Assembly (NCBI GenBank): GCA_963526735.1
Contig: CAURNU010000003.1
Coordinates: 1 to 64,000, forward strand
Direction of reading: 5' to 3'
Source of the DNA: CAMUQR01 sp963526735
Lineage (GTDB): Bacteria > Patescibacteriota > Saccharimonadia > Saccharimonadales > Saccharimonadaceae
DNA: 64,000 bases
In this document: positions 1 to 7,706 of the stretch, piece by piece
How the letters are laid out: each line of letters opens with the position of its first letter
How positions within the stretch are numbered: position 1 is the first letter of the stretch
Position numbers and translations under genes: made by a program
The notes under the pieces: model-generated
Database searches by the model: none
Told to the model about the DNA's origin: nothing
Seen by the model: only the letters and a program-made list of their open reading frames with translations

Positions 1-312
<312 letters not shown>

Positions 313-470
313 TTTATGCTACTTGCTTTATGATTAAAGTAAGTTAGGCTTTGACTAATAATTGGTGTTTATCACACTATGTTGTTATTTACAAAATGAA
401 AATAATGGCTACCGAAATAAGACTTTGACCCACTGATGACGATATATCAGCCCAAAGTGTCGAAGTCGTG

Positions 471-579
471 TTTCGGTGTCCATGGCGATGAGGAAATACC
501 TGTAATCATTCCGAACACAGAAGTCAAGCTCATCAGCGGCGATTATACTGCTATGCGGGAAACTAGCACGATGCCGAAT
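471..579 (+). rRNA. rrf: 5S ribosomal RNA
   Basis: The segment carries the 5S hallmarks: CCATGGCGATGAGG near the 5' end, CCGAACACAGAAGTCAAGCTC in the middle and a GATGCCGAA 3' end. The terminal helix forms between TTCGG at 472-476 and CCGAA at 574-578, which sets the ends. It lies about 160 bases after the 23S gene and is directly followed by a strong hairpin terminator, so it closes the rRNA operon. Confidence 0.93.
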
Positions 580-586
580 TATAGAG

Positions 587-620
587 AAACTCTCCGAAAG
601 GGGAGTTTTTCTTTTTATTG
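587..620 (+). terminator. Rho-independent terminator of the rRNA operon
   Basis: A nine-pair stem, AAACTCTCC with GGGGAGTTT, closes a GAAA tetraloop at 596-599 and runs into a T-rich tract. It lies just after the 5S gene. Confidence 0.9.
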
Positions 621-759
621 TTGTTGATTCTGTCTGAACTCAGTTGAGTTGGTTGTGTTATACTTTGGCCGTGAGCCGTCTCGTTAATTAGACTGAGATA
701 CTACTCAATGATTGATTGTGGAGTTGTGGAATGTTTAATTGTACTAGTTTTGAACCATA

Positions 760-851
760 AGAAAATAGCCCATCTCGCAGAAGATTGGGCTATTTTCGCT
801 TTGAGAGTGTGTTGTAGTATTTATCTGTTCTTTGTATTCAAAAAACAGGGT
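760..851 (-). ncRNA. Candidate small RNA of about 90 nt
   Basis: The stretch 580-1009 has no convincing protein gene. On the minus strand a consensus-like promoter (858-886) would start a transcript near 851. About 55 bases later comes a perfect 12-bp inverted repeat (GAAAATAGCCCA at 761-772 with TGGGCTATTTTC at 786-797) that looks like a terminator. A small upstream hairpin, CTGTT with AACAG, can also form. I do not recognise the family. The plus strand could also use this hairpin as a terminator, but I see no good plus-strand promoter before it. Confidence 0.45.
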
Positions 852-857
852 ATCTTT

Positions 858-886
858 ATTATATAGCACGAGACGTATAATTGCAA
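858..886 (-). promoter_or_regulatory. Sigma70-type promoter for the candidate small RNA
   Basis: On the minus strand TTGCAA (886-881) is followed by exactly 17 bases and TATAAT (863-858). No open reading frame with a ribosome binding site follows, which is why a non-coding transcript is proposed. Confidence 0.6.
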
Positions 887-922
887 CAGTTTTATTACAA
901 TAAAAAAGTGCTTGTGTAAATA

Positions 923-951
923 TTGACAAAATAGTTATGGTATGATATAAT
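923..951 (+). promoter_or_regulatory. Consensus sigma70 promoter of the KGG protein gene
   Basis: TTGACA (923-928), a 17-bp spacer and TATAAT (946-951) match the vegetative consensus at all twelve hexamer positions. This is the only perfect promoter I found in the window and it suggests very high expression. The predicted start near 958 leaves a leader of about 50 bases with AAAGGAA before the ATG. Confidence 0.88.
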
Positions 952-1009
952 TAAAGCATTAACATATCACAAGAGAGATGTGTGTAAAATAAGAAAGGAA
1001 TTATTTATT

Positions 1010-1213
1010 ATGGCCGGAACTAAAGAAGGCGGTAAAAAAGCAGCACTTGCAAACAAAGAGCGTTACGGTAAAGATTTTTACGCAAAAATCGGTGCTAAAG
1101 GTGGTAAAAAAGGCACAACTGGTGGTTTTGCTGCTAATCGTGAATTAGCGCGTATCGCAGGTGCTAAAGGTGGTCGTTTGTCAAAACGAGGCCCAGCTAA
1201 GAAAACTGCTTAA
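1010..1213 (+). CDS. KGG-repeat (GsiB/YciG-like) small stress protein
   Basis: This is a 67-aa, strongly basic, glycine-rich protein. It has repeated KGG-type motifs: EGGKKAA near residue 6, GAKGGKKG near residue 28 and GAKGGRLSKRG near residue 54. The same repeat occurs in Bacillus GsiB and E. coli YciG, which are general stress or hydrophilin-like proteins; the molecular role is not settled and DNA or RNA binding is possible from the charge. The ATG at 1010 is preferred over an upstream start at 980 because AAAGGAA lies at 994-1000. It is a single-gene unit with a perfect promoter and its own terminator. Confidence 0.85.
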   Translation: MAGTKEGGKKAALANKERYGKDFYAKIGAKGGKKGTTGGFAANRELARIAGAKGGRLSKRGPAKKTA

Positions 1214-1232
1214 ATAATTGCCAAAAATGCAA

Positions 1233-1259
1233 AAGCCCGCTTGGAGAGAGCGGGTTTTT
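1233..1259 (+). terminator. Terminator after the KGG gene
   Basis: AGCCCGCT pairs with AGCGGG around a short purine-rich loop, and TTTTT follows at 1255-1259. Confidence 0.85.
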
Positions 1260-1353
1260 GAGTGTTGAGAGTGTGTGGGGTGGTTATATCAATCATATGT
1301 CACCCTCGTTCATAGAAGTGGTGCTAATAACGGACGAACAGGCGATGAAATGC

Positions 1354-1821
1354 TTAATTGAGCTGTTTGCGACGTAGGGCAGTGAATTTGGCTTCATTGG
1401 GTCGCCAACGTGCAGAGCATTCTAGGCATTTATAGCTCAAATCAGCGGTCTGGGAGCCAACTGAACCACATTTAGGACAGCAACTGCGCTGATAAAGCCA
1501 ATCACGGTAGGTTTCAAGCGTCTCATCAATTAAATCAGCATCAATTGCGACCTGATAGTGCGGTAAAAGCTGATTTTTGGTGTGTTCCCAGGCGTCAGTT
1601 TCCATTTTGACAAGTTCGATATCGAAACGATAGTCGGTGTGCTGGAGTAGAGCGTGAGCCAGTTCGTGGAGCAATAAAAGCTCAGCTTGTTCAACCTGAG
1701 GCTGATAAACTATAGTTTGTCTATCTGGTTGAAATTTAAACTGATCGCCAGCCTGAAACTGAAATTGCGGAAAATCAGCTTGGAGCTTTTGAACTAACTG
1801 GATAAGGTGATTATTGGTCAT
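1354..1821 (-). CDS. Predicted zinc metallopeptidase (M78/ImmA-like) with a C-terminal zinc ribbon
   Basis: The 155-aa protein contains HELAHALLQH near residues 52-61, a zincin HExxH motif, followed by METDAWEH, where the acidic residue fits the third zinc ligand of the ImmA/IrrE (M78) family. The C-terminal third holds two CxxC pairs (CPKCG and CLEC) that should form a zinc ribbon. ImmA-type peptidases usually cleave repressors, but no repressor gene is next to it, so the target is unknown. SprT-like is the main alternative. The gene overlaps the end of the upstream ROK gene by 11 bases, so the two are probably co-translated. Confidence 0.6.
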   Translation of the reverse strand: MTNNHLIQLVQKLQADFPQFQFQAGDQFKFQPDRQTIVYQPQVEQAELLLLHELAHALLQHTDYRFDIELVKMETDAWEHTKNQLLPHYQVAIDADLIDETLETYRDWLYQRSCCPKCGSVGSQTADLSYKCLECSARWRPNEAKFTALRRKQLN

Positions 1822-2623
1822 GATGTTTAAAATATTGATAACAGCCGTAAATCACTGATAGTTTCGGATCTTTGGCAGCTAGAATCTGCGGTCGGCGGAG
1901 ATTAGCGGGTAACCGCTCATCAATCAGGTCATTGAGCGCTTGTTGGTATTGATTAAAAGAACTACCCATGCTACCGCCAATGACGATATAGCGTGGTTGG
2001 AGAATTGGAATGAGCATCAATAGTCCACGCGAAATCCGATCGGCAATTGCATCCCAAATGGCTGGATTTTTGATGTTTTTGGCAAGTTGATTATAGGCTT
2101 CGGCGATAGCTTTACCAGAGGCGAAGTTTTCCCAAGTCTGGACAGCGCCGTCGTATTCCAGCATCATCATACCGGCTTCGGAGTCGAGCAGAGCGTGCGG
2201 TAATTTACCATCAATCACACAGCCTGAGCCGATGCCAGCACCGATATTAAGATAAATCAGCGATTTCGGAGTGGGGTTGATGTTGGTAGCCTCAGCTAGT
2301 CCGCCTAAATTAGCGTCATTTTCTACTAAAACCGGCACATGAAATACTTGCTCAAGCTCAGGGCGGAAATCAAAACCAATCCAGTCATCGCCCAGGTTGC
2401 TACACCATTCGACGACATTGTGATGCACTACGCCTGGCACGCCAATTACAATTGCACTGGGTTTTTGATCAGCAAAATCTTTAGCAATGGTGGCTTGAAT
2501 CAGTCCAAGGCAGTCACTTGCTAAGTTAGGAGTCAAAAACTCCATTTGCTGGGTAATTGTGCCAGTGTCGTCTAGACTGGCGATGGTTAATGTTTGACTG
2601 CCGATATCAACTGCGATAATCAT
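1811..2623 (-). CDS. ROK-family protein, divergent (possible sugar kinase)
   Basis: The 270-aa protein has the ASKHA ATPase layout of ROK proteins: an N-terminal phosphate loop (VDIGSQT in place of the usual DIGGTK), GVPGVV near residue 60, VENDANLGGLAEA and the second glycine-rich loop NIGAGIGSG. ROK kinases phosphorylate glucose, N-acetylglucosamine or similar sugars. It lacks the usual zinc motif CxCGxxGC and the nearby GH: the corresponding stretch reads EAGMMMLEYDGAVQTW. Activity and substrate are therefore uncertain. CGGAGG lies just before the ATG. It is transcribed with the metallopeptidase gene and divergently from the small surface protein gene. Confidence 0.72.
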   Translation of the reverse strand: MIIAVDIGSQTLTIASLDDTGTITQQMEFLTPNLASDCLGLIQATIAKDFADQKPSAIVIGVPGVVHHNVVEWCSNLGDDWIGFDFRPELEQVFHVPVLVENDANLGGLAEATNINPTPKSLIYLNIGAGIGSGCVIDGKLPHALLDSEAGMMMLEYDGAVQTWENFASGKAIAEAYNQLAKNIKNPAIWDAIADRISRGLLMLIPILQPRYIVIGGSMGSSFNQYQQALNDLIDERLPANLRRPQILAAKDPKLSVIYGCYQYFKHHDQ

Positions 2624-2672
2624 ATTTCCTCCGGGTGATGCCCACTTAATTCACGATAATTGTATTAGTCTT

Positions 2673-2681
2673 ATTATATCA
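2673..2681 (-). promoter_or_regulatory. Extended -10 promoter for the ROK gene
   Basis: On the minus strand TGA is followed directly by TATAAT (2678-2673). No good -35 is visible. It lies back to back with the promoter at 2704-2732. Confidence 0.55.
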
Positions 2682-2703
2682 AATCCTGCTCTACGCTTAT
2701 GTA

Positions 2704-2732
2704 TTTACTTTTTATGATAAATATGATATAAT
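2704..2732 (+). promoter_or_regulatory. Promoter for the small LSRTG protein gene
   Basis: TTTACT (2704-2709), a 17-bp spacer and TGA-TATAAT (hexamer 2727-2732) precede a short leader with AAGGGAGAA at 2752-2760. Confidence 0.7.
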
Positions 2733-2765
2733 TAAAATATATAGCTTGTTCAAGGGAGAATTATT

Positions 2766-3182
2766 ATGGCAAATATTAAATATATTATTAAAGATCCATC
2801 GTTTAAATATTTCATCATCGGTTTAGTGCTGTTTATAGTGATTACTGGTGGTGGTATTATGGCGATTAAAAATCTCGTCAATAATAACAATAAAGGTGAG
2901 CAAAAAGAAGATTTGGCAGTGGTTGAAGAACAGCGTAAGCCAGATAACACGGTGACAATTGATGATTCAAAACCAGCACCATCAACCAACCCTACTCCAA
3001 CTCAGCCGAACAAAACACCTGACGTAACAGCCTCAACCAGCCCTGAAACTACTGCCCCAAATGCAACTCCAAATGTGACCAATCCAACCGAATTATCCCG
3101 CACTGGTGGTAACAGTTTGGCGACGGCACTAGGCTTGTCAGCTTTGACTTATGTGGTGGTTTTAGTGCTGCAAAAGCGTTAA
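2766..3182 (+). CDS. Small surface protein with LSRTG sorting-like C terminus
   Basis: The 138-aa protein has an N-terminal hydrophobic segment (about residues 15-35), a charged part, a Thr/Pro/Asn-rich low-complexity stalk (about 70-108) and then LSRTG at 110-114, a hydrophobic stretch (about 118-135) and the basic end QKR. That order is the layout of an LPXTG cell-wall sorting signal, with Ser in place of Pro. Whether a sortase accepts LSRTG is not known from this window, which contains no sortase gene. The N-terminal segment could be a signal peptide or a second anchor. No enzymatic domain is visible. Confidence 0.7.
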   Translation: MANIKYIIKDPSFKYFIIGLVLFIVITGGGIMAIKNLVNNNNKGEQKEDLAVVEEQRKPDNTVTIDDSKPAPSTNPTPTQPNKTPDVTASTSPETTAPNATPNVTNPTELSRTGGNSLATALGLSALTYVVVLVLQKR

Positions 3183-3275
3183 GCTACTAATTGCTCAACA
3201 TACTGACATCGGCTATACGGTGGGGATCGTTTTCTTGAACAAAACACCTTCTTATTTTTTTAAAAAAACTTATCC

Positions 3276-3304
3276 TTGAAAAAACTGGCAAAACAGGGTA
3301 AAAT
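3276..3304 (+). promoter_or_regulatory. Promoter of rpsA
   Basis: TTGAAA (3276-3281), a 17-bp spacer and TAAAAT (3299-3304). Transcription would begin near 3311 and give a leader of about 135 bases. Confidence 0.75.
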
Positions 3305-3310
3305 ATAGAT

Positions 3311-3446
3311 AATCTATTAAGGGTCGGTTAGAGTTGGTTTTAAGTCGTAACTCTCTTCTCTAGGCTGATTCTTTTTGGACAATATTATCTAAGAAAGGAG
3401 TTATATAATATTTCGCTTGATTGAGGCGGGGTATTAGAAAAGACTT
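3311..3446 (+). promoter_or_regulatory. Long 5' leader of rpsA
   Basis: The leader contains partly complementary segments, for example GTTAGAGTTGG at 3327-3337 and AACTCTC at 3350-3356, and an AAAGGAG (3393-3399) far upstream of the ATG. The bases right before the ATG (AGAAAAGACTT) give no clear Shine-Dalgarno. Autoregulation by S1, as in other bacteria, is a possibility. Confidence 0.4.
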
Positions 3447-4508
3447 ATGGCAAAAGCCACTATAACTATGGATGAGCTATTAGCTCAGAACGAGCAAATT
3501 AAGCCTCTAGCTCAGGGCGATATCGCAACTGGTACTGTGATTTCAGTGAAGAAACACGAAGTATTGGTTGATCTTGGTGCCGGCGGTACTGGTGTTGTAC
3601 CACGTCGCGAAGTTGGTTTTGGTCGCAAACTCAATGTTGGTGATGAAGTATCAGCAAGTGTCATGGACGAAGAACTAGAAGATGGTCGCGTATTATTATC
3701 ACTACGCAAAGCCGTCAAAGACCGTGGTTGGGAAGAAGTTTCCAAAATCATGGAAAATGAAGAAATTGTGGAAGTTGAACCATTTGACGCTAATCGCGGT
3801 GGTTTGTTGGTTGAATATGAAGGTGTACGTGGTTTCTTGCCAGTCTCACAACTTTCAGCTGAACATTACCCACGAGTAGCTTCAAGCGATAAAGATGAGA
3901 TTTTGCAACGCCTGAACAGCTTAATCGGCAAAAAAATCAAAACTCGTGTAATTGATGTTGACCGCAAGACTAATAAGCTGATTTTCTCAGAAAAAGAAGC
4001 GATTAAAGACAGCCTAGCTGCTACTTTCAGCAAAATGGCAGTTGGTGACAAAGTTAAAGGTCAAGTGACTGGTGTAGTTGAGTTCGGTGTCTTCGTGACC
4101 GTTGATGGCATTGAGGGCTTGGTACACATCTCAGAAATCAGCTGGGAGCGTGTAGTTGATCCAAACGACTATGTCAAAATTGGTGACGATATCGAAGCTA
4201 AGATTATTGATATCGACAAAGACCGCCTGAACTTAAGTATTAAACAATTGACTGATGATCCATGGATTAGTGAAGTTGAAAAGTTTAAAAAAGGTGACGA
4301 AGTCGAGGGAACTGTTACTCGTATTACGCCATTTGGTGCGTTTGTGCAACTTAGCCCATCAGTTGAAGCGTTAGTTCACGTTTCAGAACTGGGCAAGGGT
4401 GATGATGTCAACCCAGAGAATATCTTTACTCTCAATGAGAAAAAACAATTCCGAATCTTAGACATTGACAAAGACAATCGTAAGATTTCACTATGCTTAG
4501 CAAAATAA
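3447..4508 (+). CDS. rpsA: 30S ribosomal protein S1 (four S1 domains)
   Basis: The 353-aa protein consists of four S1 RNA-binding repeats, starting near residues 22, 107, 196 and 283. Typical repeat cores are GTVISVKKHEVLVDLG, GQVTGVVEFGVFVTVDGIEGLVHISEIS and GTVTRITPFGAFVQL. S1 binds mRNA on the small subunit and helps translation of structured or weakly primed messages. With four repeats it is shorter than the six-repeat E. coli protein and close to Gram-positive forms. The ATG at 3447 begins the first repeat region at the expected distance. infB follows 54 bases later in the same direction. Confidence 0.93.
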   Translation: MAKATITMDELLAQNEQIKPLAQGDIATGTVISVKKHEVLVDLGAGGTGVVPRREVGFGRKLNVGDEVSASVMDEELEDGRVLLSLRKAVKDRGWEEVSKIMENEEIVEVEPFDANRGGLLVEYEGVRGFLPVSQLSAEHYPRVASSDKDEILQRLNSLIGKKIKTRVIDVDRKTNKLIFSEKEAIKDSLAATFSKMAVGDKVKGQVTGVVEFGVFVTVDGIEGLVHISEISWERVVDPNDYVKIGDDIEAKIIDIDKDRLNLSIKQLTDDPWISEVEKFKKGDEVEGTVTRITPFGAFVQLSPSVEALVHVSELGKGDDVNPENIFTLNEKKQFRILDIDKDNRKISLCLAK

Positions 4509-4562
4509 ATTAATATAAACGGCTAGTGTTTAGGAGCTAGCGACAACAGAAAAAGGAGACAT

Positions 4563-6335
4563 ATGGAGCAAGAGAAAATTATCACAATGGGCGGGTCAAT
4601 TACCGTCAATGAGCTTGCCGAAAATCTCAATCTGTCAGTCGCTAGCTTGATCCAAGAGCTGTTTAAAAACGGTATTGTAGCGACGATTAATCAAAAACTT
4701 GACTATGACACCGTCTCGATTATTATTGATGAATTAGGTTTAAAAGTGAAGCTGGAACAAGCGGAAGTAGTGCATGATACGAAACTCTCGGCTCATCAGG
4801 CTTCTGACAAAGCGAGGATCCGTCCGCCAGTGGTGGCAGTAATGGGTCATGTCGATCATGGTAAAACTACTCTGCTGGATAAAATTTTGAATATGAAAAC
4901 CGTTGAAGGCGAGGCAGGTGGTATTACTCAGCATATTTCTGCTTATCAGACGGAGTTTAAAGGGCGAAAAATTACTTTGCTGGATACGCCGGGGCATGAG
5001 GCCTTCGCATCAATTCGTCAGCACGGAGCGTTATTGACCGACATCGTGGTGATTGTGGTGGCGGCTGATGACGGTGTGAAGCCACAAACCGTAGAGGCGA
5101 TTAAATTTGCTGAATCAGCCAATGCTAAAATTATCGTGGCAATTACCAAAGTTGATAAACCAACTGCTAATGTCGAAATGGTAAAAGGCCAGTTGGCAAG
5201 TGAATATCGTTTGAACCCGGAAGAATGGGGCGGTGATACAATCATGGTGCCAGTGTCAGGTCGGACGGGCGAAGGCATTGATAAATTGCTTGAGTCAATT
5301 CTGTTGATCGCCGAAATGGAGGAGTTTAAAGCTGATTATGATTACTTATCTGAGGGTCTGGTGATTGAAGCTCGGATGCGTCAGGGCAAAGGCGCGGTGG
5401 TTGGCTTGTTGGTCCAACACGGTGAGTTGCAAGTTGGTGATATCTTGGTGGCGGGTGGTAGTTATGGTAAAATCCGCACAATTGTTGATTTCCGTGGTAA
5501 AGCTGTCAATAAAGTTGGTCCATCGACGCCGGTGACAGTGACTGGTTTTAAAACTTTGCCAAACTTCGGTGAATTATTCCGAGAGGTTGATTCGGAGCGT
5601 GAGGCGCGTGCCTTGGCCAACCAAGCTCGTTATGAGGCCAGCATGAATGTTCCAAGTAGCAATGTGACTGGATTAGAATTACTGGACAAAATTCATCAGA
5701 GTGCCGTTGCGCAAGATTTTAATGTGTTAATTAAGGCTGATGTCCAAGGCAGTTTAACCTCAGTAATTGACAACGTTAAACTTATCGACACGAATGACGA
5801 AGTACAAGTTAATGTTGTGGCGCATGGTGTTGGTGATGTGACCGAAAGTGACGTTAAAATGGCGGCTAACGGCACTACTGTGATTTATGGCTTTAATATT
5901 AATATCTCAGCTTCAATTCGACGCTTAGCGGCGCGACTTGGAGTCCAGGTGCGACTCTATAATGTGATTTATGAATTGCTAGACGATGCTAAAGCTGAGA
6001 TGGAGAAGCTGTTGGCACCAGAAGTCAAAGAGCACGATATGGGTAAATTGACCGTTAAAGGTGTTTTCCGTACTTCAAAAGATAAGATTATCGCTGGTGG
6101 CTTGGTGACAACTGGCAAAATTATGCCAGGCATGCTGGTGCGTGTAAAGCGCAATAAAGAACAAATTGCTGAACTGGAAGTATTGACCGTTGAAAAGCAT
6201 CAGCAAGAAGTTAAGGAAGTATTTGAGGGTGATATGTGTGGTTTGTCGCTCAAATCAACCAAGAAACTTCAATTAGAAATCGGTGATAAGTTTGAGCTGT
6301 TTGAACGAGAAATTGTTGCACGAAAATTGAAATAA
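4563..6335 (+). CDS. infB: Translation initiation factor IF-2
   Basis: This GTPase places initiator tRNA on the 30S subunit and promotes subunit joining. At 590 aa it is a minimal form: one short IF2-N domain (about residues 10-60), then the G domain with G1 GHVDHGKT and G3 DTPGH, then domains II to IV. The G4 motif reads TKVD rather than the usual NKxD, and the G5 region reads SGRTGEG rather than SAKTGEG. These are visible departures from E. coli IF-2, though the surrounding context is normal. AAAAAGGAG just before the ATG at 4563 is a good ribosome binding site. It sits after rpsA; nusA and rbfA, its usual neighbours, are absent here. Confidence 0.95.
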   Translation: MEQEKIITMGGSITVNELAENLNLSVASLIQELFKNGIVATINQKLDYDTVSIIIDELGLKVKLEQAEVVHDTKLSAHQASDKARIRPPVVAVMGHVDHGKTTLLDKILNMKTVEGEAGGITQHISAYQTEFKGRKITLLDTPGHEAFASIRQHGALLTDIVVIVVAADDGVKPQTVEAIKFAESANAKIIVAITKVDKPTANVEMVKGQLASEYRLNPEEWGGDTIMVPVSGRTGEGIDKLLESILLIAEMEEFKADYDYLSEGLVIEARMRQGKGAVVGLLVQHGELQVGDILVAGGSYGKIRTIVDFRGKAVNKVGPSTPVTVTGFKTLPNFGELFREVDSEREARALANQARYEASMNVPSSNVTGLELLDKIHQSAVAQDFNVLIKADVQGSLTSVIDNVKLIDTNDEVQVNVVAHGVGDVTESDVKMAANGTTVIYGFNINISASIRRLAARLGVQVRLYNVIYELLDDAKAEMEKLLAPEVKEHDMGKLTVKGVFRTSKDKIIAGGLVTTGKIMPGMLVRVKRNKEQIAELEVLTVEKHQQEVKEVFEGDMCGLSLKSTKKLQLEIGDKFELFEREIVARKLK

Positions 6336-6344
6336 CGCTATAAT
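6316..6344 (+). promoter_or_regulatory. Promoter inside the 3' end of infB
   Basis: TTGCAC (6316-6321), a 17-bp spacer and TATAAT (6339-6344). Only 11 bases separate the -10 from the next ATG, so the leader would be about 5 bases. Confidence 0.7.
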
Positions 6345-6355
6345 AAGCATAAGCT

Positions 6356-6772
6356 ATGAAATTAAATGAACAGTTTTTAGACGAAGTTGGTTTGGGAAAT
6401 CTGCCGCCACAAGAGAAGCAGGCTTTTTTGGAGTATTTGTATTCAGAAGTCGAGTTGCGTGTAGGTGATGCACTATCACACAACATGACACCGGAGCAGG
6501 TGGTGGAGTTTAAAAAAATTGCCGATAAAGATTCAAGCTTCATTATGAATTGGCTGTCGGCTTTTGTGCCAATGTATCATTCCGATACTTTGTTTGAAAA
6601 AATGCAAAAAACTACTGGCTACGACTTAGCGGACACGCGGTTATTGTCAGAATATGCTGCGACGAAGTGGCTAGAGCTGAATCGACCAGATTATGCCCAA
6701 ATTGTGGCCGATGTAGTCAGCAAAATGCGTCAAGAAATTCTCGAAAACAAAGATAAACTACTCAATAAATAG
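6356..6772 (+). CDS. Conserved hypothetical protein, DUF5663-like
   Basis: The 138-aa acidic, probably all-helical protein has no signal peptide or membrane segment. The N-terminal pattern FLDEVGLGNLPPQEKQAF resembles the DUF5663 family that is common in CPR genomes; I recall this from family knowledge and could not check it. No catalytic motif is visible. The promoter at 6316-6344 lies within the infB coding region and would give a leader of only a few bases, with no Shine-Dalgarno. A strong terminator follows, so it can be a single-gene unit as well as the last gene of the rpsA-infB run. Confidence 0.75.
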   Translation: MKLNEQFLDEVGLGNLPPQEKQAFLEYLYSEVELRVGDALSHNMTPEQVVEFKKIADKDSSFIMNWLSAFVPMYHSDTLFEKMQKTTGYDLADTRLLSEYAATKWLELNRPDYAQIVADVVSKMRQEILENKDKLLNK

Positions 6773-6782
6773 AGTTAAGAAT

Positions 6783-6812
6783 AAAAATCACTCACATTGG
6801 TGGGTGATTTTT
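6783..6812. terminator. Bidirectional terminator between convergent genes
   Basis: A 12-bp stem, AAAAATCACTCA with TGGGTGATTTTT (one wobble pair), has A and T tracts on both sides. It serves the gene ending at 6772 and fmt on the other strand. Confidence 0.85.
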
Positions 6813-6818
6813 AAACTG

Positions 6819-7706
6819 TTAGTTTTTGTAGCCGTTAATAAAGGCAGTGGCGGTCATGGTTTTGCCACTTGGGGCAATGAGCTGATGAATATTCAAGAAT
6901 TGACCATCGACGCATTCAAAATTCAGTGGTGAAGTGGGCTGATTATCGGCGCTGGCGTTGGTAATAATGCAGATTTGATCGTAAATCTCGAGGCGACTCT
7001 TCGGAAAAACGTTATAGGCGCGAATTTGATTAACAAGTTGGTCAGCGCTCGATTTTTCAGGATTGAGCCAGCCTTGTGCTTTAGTTAGGAGCGAGCAGTA
7101 GGTAGCTTGAGTGTCGTCTTGAGGTTCTGGGCTTGGTTTACCGGCAATGATTTGTGGTAAGATTTGAATCAGAAGCTTACTACCAAGTTGAGCGGTCTGT
7201 TGATAGAGCTGACTAGCGGTTGTGGTCGGTGTAATTTCAACCGGTACTTGGGCGTAAATCTCTCCAGCGTCCATTTTGTCGTTGAGGGTCATGATTGACA
7301 CGCCAGTGATGTTATCTCCATTATAAATAGCGCTTTCAATAGGCGATGGTCCGCGATATTTTGGCAAGAGTGACGGGTGGAGGTTGATAATGCCTAGCTC
7401 GAAACTGTCAATAATATCCTGGGGGATAATTTTACCAAAACTAACTAAAATCGCCCCAAAACGGCTGGTTTGCGCGATGGCATCACGCATTTGCGTGAGG
7501 TTTTCGGGTTGATAGACGGTGACGTTGTAGTTTTCGGCGATGGTTTTAACGGCTGGTGCTTGAAGTTTTTGACCACGACCTTTTTTAAGGTCGGGTTTGG
7601 TAATGACGGCTTCGATTGTGATGCCGGCGCTTAATAAATTATCGAGAACGGTAGCGCTATAGTCTTCAGTCCCGAAGAATACCAGTTGGTTTGACTTCTG
7701 TGTCAT
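6819..7706 (-). CDS. fmt: Methionyl-tRNA formyltransferase
   Basis: The enzyme transfers a formyl group from 10-formyltetrahydrofolate to Met-tRNA before initiation. The 295-aa protein begins with FFGTEDYSA, the usual start of the formyltransferase fold. It has the catalytic region INLHPSLLPKYRGPSPIESAIYNGD, here seen as HPSLLPKYRG followed by NGD with the expected Asn/His/Asp set, then GVSIM and MDAGEIYAQ. The C-terminal OB-fold domain (about 205-295) is present. Its start lies inside the end of def, with a 41-base overlap, so the two proteins that add and remove the formyl group are tightly coupled. Confidence 0.93.
   Translation of the reverse strand: MTQKSNQLVFFGTEDYSATVLDNLLSAGITIEAVITKPDLKKGRGQKLQAPAVKTIAENYNVTVYQPENLTQMRDAIAQTSRFGAILVSFGKIIPQDIIDSFELGIINLHPSLLPKYRGPSPIESAIYNGDNITGVSIMTLNDKMDAGEIYAQVPVEITPTTTASQLYQQTAQLGSKLLIQILPQIIAGKPSPEPQDDTQATYCSLLTKAQGWLNPEKSSADQLVNQIRAYNVFPKSRLEIYDQICIITNASADNQPTSPLNFECVDGQFLNIHQLIAPSGKTMTATAFINGYKN

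Noticed and set aside
744..929. 61-codon frame on the minus strand in the gene-free region after 5S.
   Set aside because: It begins upstream of the mapped-like promoter at 858-886 and runs through the terminator hairpin; no Shine-Dalgarno.
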